Below the pieces are notes generated by a model, which worked only from the letters and a program-made list of their open reading frames with translations, had not been told where the DNA came from and searched no databases. DNA of 64,000 nt. Origin: a virus. The position numbers and the translations under genes are program-made. This document shows, in pieces, positions 51,898 through 61,200 of the stretch (its first letter is position 1; every line of letters begins with the position of its first letter). The DNA is taken from positions 1-64,000 of the IMG/VR virus record IMGVR_UViG_3300005264_000830; one strand, written 5' to 3'.

Positions 51898-52209
51898 ATG
51901 CGTAGAGGGTGGGAAGTTACACTTAAAGATGATACAGTATTAAATGAAGACAATACCGAATGGAAAGATGTTCCAAAAGTAAAAATAAAGGTATTGTCTT
52001 TGTTGTATGATGGTAGACGCTGGGATTTATCAGATAAACAAGCTTATTTTATTCGTAATAAAGCTTCTATGGTCCCAGGCATAGCAGAATCTTTTAAAGT
52101 AGAACGTAGATGTATAGGTTATTATGAAGGGGCAAAAAAGATTCATTATACTGTAGAAGAAGATACTGGAAAATTTAATATGGAAGTAATTGATAATGGA
52201 GCTAGTTAA
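51898..52209 (+). CDS. Small protein of unknown function
   Basis: Predicted 103-residue protein behind AAAGGAGG. It begins MRRGWEVTLKDDTVLNED and has DGRRWDLSDKQAYFIRNKA in the middle, followed by strands ERRCIGYYEG and IHYTVEEDTG. The layout resembles small virion or tail-associated proteins that have a short N-terminal strand and a Trp-containing turn. Its stop overlaps the next start (TAATG), so it is coupled to the giant Cys-rich protein and may assist its assembly. Confidence 0.6.
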   Translation: MRRGWEVTLKDDTVLNEDNTEWKDVPKVKIKVLSLLYDGRRWDLSDKQAYFIRNKASMVPGIAESFKVERRCIGYYEGAKKIHYTVEEDTGKFNMEVIDNGAS

Positions 52210-55200
52210 TGAAAGAGGACTCTATAAATAAGTGTCAATATTGGAACCAATACGAGCCTAATATATGTAGATTTTGGGATGTAGAAAATACCATATGTAA
52301 ATACATTGTAATAAGATCAGCGGAAGTTAATGACATAATTAATCAAGCAGAAAAGGGGCCATATTGTAATATATTAGGTACTAGTTTAAGTTGTGGTCAA
52401 TATGAATCAATCACTCCAGGAAAACCTTTAGCTAGGTGTATACTGCCTGACTCTAGGCGTCATGTATGTAATAGAGATTCTGGTAATAAATGGGTAACTG
52501 TGTTAAGTGGAACTGATTCATATGTAGAAGGAATTCCAATATATGATTGGTCTTTTGACGAAATAAATGGGTATAACGAAGGACAATGCGATACTTATGG
52601 AACTACTGTAACTTGTTCTGGTTATTCTCCCTATCATTTAGGGTTTGGTGTACTAAAACCTTCAGATGAAGAGGGGCTATATGATACCTTTATAGAAAAT
52701 AGATATTCTACTGAAGAAGAATTTGGTTATAGACTTCCTACTAATTTTGTTATATATAATATAAGAGCAATTTTATCCAAATGTTACTGGTGGAAAGAGC
52801 CCTATTCAGAATTTGTAGTAGATGACACTGGGCGTGTTGAATTATCAAATATATGGGCATGTTCGTGTACAGAAGATACAAGTGCCTATAGCGAGTTCAC
52901 ACTAGAAAACGGCCCGCCTTGTAATGGTTGTAAACCAGAATGTTCTAATTATACCGGAATTTGCTGGAAATACTGTATTGATGCTAAAATGGAATCTGGC
53001 GATCCCATTCTGGCCGAACAGATTCATGAATTAAGGTATTATCATAGAGAACATAAATGGACTACGGAAGATATACAATCTATTTTTATAGATGACGGAC
53101 ATATTTTTACTTGGCAGGGGGCAAAAACCTCCAATCAGTCCGAGGACATTGAAAATACTGAAGAGGGGCCTACCTATACAAATTCATCCACATTACAAGG
53201 AAACCTTTCTGTCACTATTGGCCCAAACAATTATGTAGAAGAGTACCAAATTCCTGTGGTAGAGGTGTTTATGCCAAAATTTGATAAATTTACATTGGAA
53301 ACAAAACTAGTGCTATTAACCGCTGGAACTGAAGTAACTAGAAAATTAAAAGATTATCCTACCTTAATAAGACATATTCAACAACTTCCCTTGTCTCCTA
53401 TAATAAAAACTAAATTAGCGAAATATAACAGTACCGACGGCAAGAGTATAAATTTTTTTGATACTCCTTATTTAAATAAGAACGTGGATATTCTTATATA
53501 TGGAAAAACTTTTTATACACAGGATACATATGCTGTTAATATTAGTAGTAAAGATATAAATGCTATTCTACCACAAGAAATTTTTTTGTTCGATTCCATT
53601 TATGATGCAGAACAAGCCTTGTCAGAAGATCACTTTATATATTTTAATACTAGATTAGAAGCAGTACTTAATGGTATTAGTAGTATAATGCCAGAAATGG
53701 TCTCTAATAATACATTACCTAATGAAGATCATACTTTTATAATGCCTGTAAAAACTTTGTTTAGTGATAAAACATATAATACTACAAATGAAAATATAAT
53801 ATTAGTATGGCAAAAAGTTAATGGGTATATTACGTATGATAAGATATCTTTTACACTTAGAGTTATAGGTGGAATATTATCTCAAACTGATTTTTCTTTA
53901 TTGGGTGATGAAGGAGATACAGACGCCCCCCAAGATTTTGAAAATGATTATTTTGCACAATTTAATAATAATGGAAATTTTAGTTTTGATTTCATTCCTT
54001 TTATAGTATCAGGAATAAGATCTAAAGCTTCATTTGTTTATAATGCGTCAGTTATGGCTGATTCTGTAAAACTTCTAACATTCAAAGGACACAAGACTTT
54101 TAAATTACTAGCAGAAACATATATTTTATCTGACAATGATCATATTATTACTATTGGGTCTAATGGCTATATGTTAATCGATATTGACCACCCATATTTA
54201 AATAGTGTTTTAAAACCTTGGGAAGTATCTGAAATAAATATAACATACACAATAGATAACCCAAATGCAGACGAAGAAGGAGAATCTAATACAATTTCAA
54301 GAGATTGTGAGATGGAGATTGTATATCACGGCTCTAATTTTCAAATTGGAAGCCAACAACTTATTATTAAACCAAAGAATTTAAATAATTTTAGTTCTAT
54401 ATGTGAGGATAATGTAGTAATAACTCTAAAAAATTTAACATATTGGGAAAAAAGAAGTTACGATCAAACCCCTATTGAGGTAGATTTTGAATCATCTCAA
54501 GAATATGAAGTAGACACGTTTTATACGCTGGATGACGGAGAAATAACATTAGATGGGAACGAAGGCGATATTAGAGGAGTTTCTTTGACTGCTTTTGGAT
54601 CTGCTAATACTCCAACAATTATTATTTTAAACTCTGAAGGAAAACCGTTTACGCAATATAGAACTAAAGCATTAGGCATGATAAAACAACCATCATGCCC
54701 AGATGTTGAAGTATTTTATAATTGGCAAGCAAACTATATAGACTCTCAGAATAAGCCTATATGTAGATGTTGTGGAAAATGGACTCAAATCAATCCAGTA
54801 GAAGGTAAAGGGGATCTTGCCCCGTTCTGTGGGGATCATTTCCAAAGCCCATGGCAAAAAAAAGGACCAATGTGGTGGCCATACAATGCTTGTAGAGAGT
54901 GGGATGTTTATGGTAAATTAACTAATTTAAATAATTACAATATAAATGTGATAGGACTATTTCAATTAAAAAATAATGAAGGGCAATGGGCACATGGATC
55001 TTTTGATATGAGAATGATGGGCCCTTATAATTATTATGGAAGGACTGGGATAGGTTGTAACCCATTAATGCCGTGTTCTTGTGGTATGAGGACATATAAT
55101 TCTAAACGGGTTAGTGATGCTGTTTTTACTGGGTATGCTAAAATACGTGGCGGAATTTCTTCATCTCAAATAGACGCATGGGTAAGTATTGGAGGTACTG

Positions 55201-57800
55201 CTCCGAAATTTGGAAACGCTGTCAGACCTTTACTACGTTCTTATCGTACTCTTGGTATGGTTATGTACCCGGACCCAATGCAAGAGAAGATATTAAGAAA
55301 ATTAATGCCGGCTACAATGGTTTTTTCTAATGCTGATTTTACGTCAGTAGAAGATGAAATGTGGGATTTTCAATGTGACACTTCTAGCACATCCACTATA
55401 AATCCGTTAGGATTTTTACTGGCAGGTTCATTTGATAATGTAGATGTAAATGAAACTATTGACAATGATAATAGATTTACACACGATCAGGTTTTTAGAT
55501 GTAAATGGACGGTAGATATAGCATATCAAAAGACTGTAGGGAAATATGTTAGACCTAGAGGAGAAAAAATAATTGTTCCGTGGTATGAGTTTAAACGATA
55601 CCCATTAGGAGATGGTTTTATACAATGGGCTTGGCAGGAGATATGGAAACCTATTGAGAGAAACTATATAGTGGACGATAATAAGTCCTTATTAGATGAT
55701 TTTATTATGGAATATATTGATGCGGGGAGTACAGGTGTAATTAAGGGCCCCTATATAGATTTACCAGAGGAAGGTCCTTTAGGAAGACATTTATGTTTAG
55801 AGGTGCAGTATCCTTCATATGAGTATGATTGGAAAAATCAAGAATTTAGCTTAGTACTGGCTGAGGGGGAGTATGAGTTAATATTTAAAGCTCCAATTAA
55901 AGATGAGTATACTGGCGAGTACATCAGTTATCCATCTTTTAGTATTGGCAAAGGTCCAAAAAGAGGAATAAATTGGGCAGGTCAATGGCTTACAAAAGAT
56001 AATCAGGATAGTAATTTAGCTGAAGAAGATTTAGATGATTTTAATATTGATTTATATAAAAACTGTATTGGAGATACTAGTAAAACAATAGGAATAGATG
56101 AAAATTTTGGCTATTCAGCGGATTTAATTTGGTCAGAAGAAGTAACTTTGTTTGGCCCTGGGTATGACAATGAAAGTACTAAAGTTGCTCAAGATGATGG
56201 TAGAATGATTACTGTTTATACAGCATCAGATCCAGGCGAAAAGCCTAAGGCTATACAGACTCATTTTCAACGTGGGCTGAATGTACAGATAGGAGATCTT
56301 TCTACTTTACCCTTACGTGTTAGTAGTATTGATCAATTAGATACATTAGGAACTGATGAGGCTTTTGAAGTTATTTGTGGCATTACTGAAACAGTAGTAG
56401 TTAGATATACTTTTGACCAGATTAAACGGACTATCGGAAGGTTTGATTTTTCTGCTAAGTTTGGTCGTGAAATAATTACTGAGGCTACAAAGGGAGTTAC
56501 GGCGGTATATAAATACTATCATATACCTCAAATATCCATTTATAAAACTTCTGACGGATATACAAAAGAAGAATTACTATATCAAACTAACAGTATGGAA
56601 ATGTATAAAGTTCAAGCACAGGATGATGTATCTATTGTAAATAAAGTTTTTGACTGGCGGAATGACTGGGAATATATAAGTAACGGAAGCTATGGAGCTA
56701 TAGTTGAATATAGAGTCAATCCTACATTAGCTGAAATAGAAGCATTTGAGTCTGAAAGTAATGTGATAGGTAGATATAATATGTCCATTAATAGCGTACA
56801 AGTAATAAATTCTACTATTTTTGAAGAAGTTTTAGTAGACGCTATAGAGAATTTGAATGTACATGAACGTAAATATTTTGTTTCCTATGGCGGAACAGGT
56901 GTACTTCCTCCACAAGGAGAGGATGATGACGAGTCAAAAAGGGTTTTAGGAAAACGTAGAGGAAATGATGGATCTACAGTATGGCAAACCGATACATCGG
57001 AAGGAGTTTATGACGTACCAGAGTCATCAGGGGAGATGTCTTTTATGAATAAAGTTAGAGGCAGGCATGTTTTTGATCTTTACGAGGATAATACTTTATT
57101 AACTGATGATTTAATAACAATTGAAGGTAAACAAAAAGAAATGTATGATAAGGCGATAAGTAAGATAGAACGCTCATCGACTATGGAAGGGGTATTACCA
57201 TTATGTACTAAAGAGTTATTAATAAATAAAGGGGTTACTTTTCAAGGTCCGAGAAATTTGAGTTTAACTAATAGCATGGTCACACCATTGGCAGAAATAA
57301 ACCAACCGCCTCCAATGTATCCTGAAGGAAATATGTATAGGCCAGGCCCAGCAGAACAAGAAGAATGTAATGCAGGAAGCGCGTGTAACGATGATGACAG
57401 GTTCCCTTATGTTTATATGTCAATGGATTATAAGTTGGCAGAATACATAGAAATTTTTCAGGTTAGTAATACGGGGGTAGCAGCCGCAGGGTTCAATTAT
57501 CATGAGGTCGATGACTCATTTGTACAGTTTTATGGCGGAGCGGCTTTTCAGGTAGATCGTACTATGGCTTTTGAGGAACTAATGGATTATCATTTTCCAT
57601 TAAAATACGATAGATCCACATCCAGTAGTATTTGGAGAAATAAAAATTCTATTACTAAATTACGATATGTACCTTTAGGTTTAATTTCGTATGGAGGAAC
57701 TATTAACGACAGTTATAAGCCAGGTGGTGGCTACAGTGGGCAGTATTCATTTGCTCCGTCATGGACAACTCCCGTGTTTTGGTTTTTTGGAAGTATATAA
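52209..57800 (+). CDS. Giant Cys-rich structural protein (1863 residues)
   Basis: Large protein with many Cys for a phage structural protein. The N-terminal 270 residues have numerous CxxxC/CxC-type pairs (for example ACSCTED, PCNGCKPECS, ICWKYC). Near residues 850-875 a compact cluster CRCCGKW...FCGDHF looks like a zinc site. The middle (about 340-830) has repeated strands such as FDFIPFIVSG and ILILNSEG. The C-terminal third holds Trp/Tyr-rich strands (for example WDFQCDTSS, WAWQEIWKPIE, QTHFQRGLNVQIGDL). The end is Gly/Ser/Trp-rich (SYGGTIND...SWTTPVFWFFG). Length and position fit a baseplate wedge, long fibre or host-contact protein. No known enzyme motif was found. I do not recognise the family. 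Confidence 0.5.
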   Translation: MKEDSINKCQYWNQYEPNICRFWDVENTICKYIVIRSAEVNDIINQAEKGPYCNILGTSLSCGQYESITPGKPLARCILPDSRRHVCNRDSGNKWVTVLSGTDSYVEGIPIYDWSFDEINGYNEGQCDTYGTTVTCSGYSPYHLGFGVLKPSDEEGLYDTFIENRYSTEEEFGYRLPTNFVIYNIRAILSKCYWWKEPYSEFVVDDTGRVELSNIWACSCTEDTSAYSEFTLENGPPCNGCKPECSNYTGICWKYCIDAKMESGDPILAEQIHELRYYHREHKWTTEDIQSIFIDDGHIFTWQGAKTSNQSEDIENTEEGPTYTNSSTLQGNLSVTIGPNNYVEEYQIPVVEVFMPKFDKFTLETKLVLLTAGTEVTRKLKDYPTLIRHIQQLPLSPIIKTKLAKYNSTDGKSINFFDTPYLNKNVDILIYGKTFYTQDTYAVNISSKDINAILPQEIFLFDSIYDAEQALSEDHFIYFNTRLEAVLNGISSIMPEMVSNNTLPNEDHTFIMPVKTLFSDKTYNTTNENIILVWQKVNGYITYDKISFTLRVIGGILSQTDFSLLGDEGDTDAPQDFENDYFAQFNNNGNFSFDFIPFIVSGIRSKASFVYNASVMADSVKLLTFKGHKTFKLLAETYILSDNDHIITIGSNGYMLIDIDHPYLNSVLKPWEVSEINITYTIDNPNADEEGESNTISRDCEMEIVYHGSNFQIGSQQLIIKPKNLNNFSSICEDNVVITLKNLTYWEKRSYDQTPIEVDFESSQEYEVDTFYTLDDGEITLDGNEGDIRGVSLTAFGSANTPTIIILNSEGKPFTQYRTKALGMIKQPSCPDVEVFYNWQANYIDSQNKPICRCCGKWTQINPVEGKGDLAPFCGDHFQSPWQKKGPMWWPYNACREWDVYGKLTNLNNYNINVIGLFQLKNNEGQWAHGSFDMRMMGPYNYYGRTGIGCNPLMPCSCGMRTYNSKRVSDAVFTGYAKIRGGISSSQIDAWVSIGGTAPKFGNAVRPLLRSYRTLGMVMYPDPMQEKILRKLMPATMVFSNADFTSVEDEMWDFQCDTSSTSTINPLGFLLAGSFDNVDVNETIDNDNRFTHDQVFRCKWTVDIAYQKTVGKYVRPRGEKIIVPWYEFKRYPLGDGFIQWAWQEIWKPIERNYIVDDNKSLLDDFIMEYIDAGSTGVIKGPYIDLPEEGPLGRHLCLEVQYPSYEYDWKNQEFSLVLAEGEYELIFKAPIKDEYTGEYISYPSFSIGKGPKRGINWAGQWLTKDNQDSNLAEEDLDDFNIDLYKNCIGDTSKTIGIDENFGYSADLIWSEEVTLFGPGYDNESTKVAQDDGRMITVYTASDPGEKPKAIQTHFQRGLNVQIGDLSTLPLRVSSIDQLDTLGTDEAFEVICGITETVVVRYTFDQIKRTIGRFDFSAKFGREIITEATKGVTAVYKYYHIPQISIYKTSDGYTKEELLYQTNSMEMYKVQAQDDVSIVNKVFDWRNDWEYISNGSYGAIVEYRVNPTLAEIEAFESESNVIGRYNMSINSVQVINSTIFEEVLVDAIENLNVHERKYFVSYGGTGVLPPQGEDDDESKRVLGKRRGNDGSTVWQTDTSEGVYDVPESSGEMSFMNKVRGRHVFDLYEDNTLLTDDLITIEGKQKEMYDKAISKIERSSTMEGVLPLCTKELLINKGVTFQGPRNLSLTNSMVTPLAEINQPPPMYPEGNMYRPGPAEQEECNAGSACNDDDRFPYVYMSMDYKLAEYIEIFQVSNTGVAAAGFNYHEVDDSFVQFYGGAAFQVDRTMAFEELMDYHFPLKYDRSTSSSIWRNKNSITKLRYVPLGLISYGGTINDSYKPGGGYSGQYSFAPSWTTPVFWFFGSI

Positions 57801-57816
57801 TAGTAAGGAGGTAATG

Positions 57817-58218
57817 ATGATAGAAACTAAATGTAAAAAATGTGGCTTTAGATTAGCTTTAGATATATTCCATACGGCAAAAAAATATAATTTAGATGTC
57901 GATATTCTAATAAATGAAGATGGTAAATTAGCATTGGAAAATTTACCAGATTATTATATATTTGTTTGTGGTAAATGTGGAAATACCAAAAAATACTCTT
58001 TTGAAGAAGTTCAGTTAAAGTTTAAAACAATTGTTATAGAGACAATATTAAATTCTAGACAGCAAGATTCATATATGTATTTGGACAGTTCAAAAATACA
58101 GGAAGAGAATGGAATCAGTTATTGTGGTATGTGTTTAGGTCCGTTTGATGAAAATGGATATTGTTATAACGATATAAAATTACAGTGTTCTGTTAGGAAA
58201 GATTATTTAAAAAAATGA
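57817..58218 (+). CDS. Zinc-ribbon protein of unknown function
   Basis: A 133-residue protein from ATG 57817, five bases after AAGGAGG (57805-57811). The longer frame from 57691 lies inside the previous gene and is rejected. Two CxxC pairs (CKKCGF at residues 6-11, CGKCGN about 52-57) form a likely zinc ribbon. A second cluster (YCGMCLG, then C further on) may bind another metal. Between them is a mixed alpha/beta segment. It overlaps the next ORF by four bases (ATGA). It may be a regulatory or assembly factor for the giant ORF. Confidence 0.7.
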   Translation: MIETKCKKCGFRLALDIFHTAKKYNLDVDILINEDGKLALENLPDYYIFVCGKCGNTKKYSFEEVQLKFKTIVIETILNSRQQDSYMYLDSSKIQEENGISYCGMCLGPFDENGYCYNDIKLQCSVRKDYLKK

Positions 58219-61200
58219 ATACTTTTAATCTTTTAAAAGACGCTTATAGTATAAAAAATACTACTACCTGTAGATATGACTCTTTAAATGGATATACTAG
58301 TTTATTTGAAGTAAATGGTGATGTAGATGGTTGGGATATTTATAGTTCTGTGTGTTTATACGGTGTGTGGAATTCGGTGCTTTTTGGGACTACTACAGAA
58401 AAAAGTTGTTTTATAGGAAGGACTAATCCATTTGTTAGAATACAGGCAGAAAAATATTATATGTTAAAACTGACAATGAAGATAACATTGCCAGATGATA
58501 TAAAAAAACACGAAGTGCCGACTAAAGGTAAGGTAATGTGGCAAACAGTGGCAGATCCTACTTGGTATGATGGCGCTTCAAAAGAATTTGACTTAGTATT
58601 AGCAGACCAGTGGCATACTTATATCATTAATATGGGAGAAGCTAAAGATTGGATAGGGTACATAAATAATTTACGTATTTTTCCAATAATAGATGGTTTT
58701 TCAGGTATCAATTTTATTATAAAATCCATAGTTATTGATTCACTAAGTGATTTTGTATGTAACAATACTCAGTGTTCGTTTTATACACAATATTCTCACC
58801 CTTGTGAGGGTGTAGGTACAAGAGCATCTATTACTTCAGCGCCAACGTCTCAATTTTTTACCACTATTTCAGGGGTATCAGATAAATTAATTGTAAACAT
58901 AGACGGTTACGGTAATGAGCAGGTAGCGTTGGGCAATAATATTAATATAACTGGTCATGAAATGGCAAAAGTTATAGTTGATAGAATAAGTAGAGTGAGT
59001 TACGGTCAATATGCTTATGCAGAAGTTGTTTTTCAAGAAGAGCAGAAAAAATTAACTATCTTTTCAGGTGCCCAGTCACTTGACTCTAATATAACTATTT
59101 CTGGGACTGCTGCAACAGTATTAGGTTTTGTTGACGATTTAGGCAACAATATATCTACTTATAGCAGTGGGAAAATAGCAGCGACAGGTTTTGATTTTGG
59201 GTCATCTAGAAGATTGAAGGGGTTCGAACTAAATGCCTTGGTAGACTCTGATGATGATAAAATTGCGTACTATCATGATCCAAATCAATATAGTGTAGAA
59301 GCAGGAAGAAGAGACTTTTTTGAATCTATGGACTCAGGTCACATAGCTAATGCTGATCATGTTGAGTATTATAAAACCATAGATGGAGCTCAAAAATTAA
59401 TTATAGACGCATCCCATCCAGTAAATGATTCTGGAAGATTATCAGTTATATGGGTAAATGGTGATTACATTGAATATCGAAATAAAAATTCAACTACTAC
59501 AAGTACTTTTATTCCAAAAGTATTTATACTACGTCCTGATAAATATAATAATTTAACTATAATACATGAAGTTGTCATTGACTTAGAAGATATAGATTTA
59601 CGTTATACTGTGGATCATGTTACTTATAAAGTGGAGTGTGATTTATTAGTTAACAAGGGAGATTTAGTAGGGTTTTATAATTTAAATGTTTTGGTTCCCT
59701 GTTCTTCAAAAAATGGAAATCCTAATGCTGTATATTTTCAAGTCATGGGAGGATTAACTGGGCCTTTAACAACTAAATTTGATATGGGTCCTCCAATGGC
59801 ACAAGGGGTGGTAGGAATATCTTTTTACGCACGTAGTAATCGTATCCAAGATAGCATACAATTAGATATCGATATCGGAAAACGTACCAATATCGAATAT
59901 TTATCTGTATATGGAAGAGAGAATAGTGACTCATTTGAGTACAATATAGCTTCTTGTTTAGATGTAAGTTGGACGTGTGATTGTCATAACAATACCCATT
60001 GGCATAGAGCATCTACATCAATTTGCCTGACAGTGGGAGTAGTAGCTTATTTTGAGCATAGGAATAAGTATTATGGTATAGAATGTTTAAGTGATTGTAT
60101 TAGAACGCCAGATGGAGGCAAAGAAGGGGATAGCTACGTTATTGCAACGATAGGCGGGCCACCAACTAGTTTACCTAACTCGTTTAGCCATATATATAAT
60201 TCAGATCCGGATACTTATTCAGGAATAGAAACTGCAGGGGGACACGCTTATTTTTATGTAAATGGAGATGCTGAATGGTTAAATGGCGGATGTAAAAATT
60301 CACCAAATAATCAGTTATTTGAACAAGCGGAATTTAAAGGTCCTTGGGTAGCAACATCTACGTTTAGTTATGAAATGGACCCAATATCTTTTTATTTAAT
60401 TTTCCCGGAAAATATGGAATTATCTGTTTATAGAAGTATTATGTATTTTAAGGAATCTCAAAATTTTAAACGGTACTCGTTATCTTATTTTATGGGAGAA
60501 ACGGGTCCACAAGGTAATGCTGAGGAAAAACACTTTAATTATGTTCCAAAGTATAATAGTATTACGCTCGATGGATTAAAATTAACAAAAGAGAATGTAA
60601 CCTCCGGAGATGATCTTACCCAGGTGTATGATAAAACACTATTTTCGAATCCTACCCCCTGGGCATACCCTGAATATGTAAATGGGAAATGTATTAATTG
60701 GGATATATTTCAGACAGTAATGGCAACTGAAATGAATATTCTACAGCATGATTTTGATGCTATAAAGTGTAGAGGCTTTAAAATACACACTACTTGGCAT
60801 AAAAGTACCAAACTTACCGAATTAGAGTTATATAGTAGTGTTCCAGTGAGGCCTACTTTATTAGATAATGTAAGGATTCAAGCATCAGTATATGGAGAAC
60901 TATGGAATGAGTTATCATTTTTAGAAGATGAAATAAATAGCGAAAAAATAAATTCTCGTGTGGCAGGGAGTCCTAGATATTTTAAATTACAATTACAATC
61001 ACAAGATATTTTTGAATTGAAGGAAATTTCAGCGGTTATTTCTAAACAACCTTTAAAGTCATTAGGCTGCCAAGACGTTGTTTCTGCAATTAATGCCCCA
61101 CGAGGAAAGACCACCGAGGCCCAAAAGATTGAAATAGAAAATACTAGAGATATTAATTTAGATTTGTCTGTAACTATACCAACACAATTATTTAAACAAA

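Noticed and set aside
57691-57816. Longer start of the zinc-ribbon gene at 57691
   Set aside because: It lies inside the preceding giant gene, while ATG 57817 is preceded by AAGGAGG at ideal spacing.
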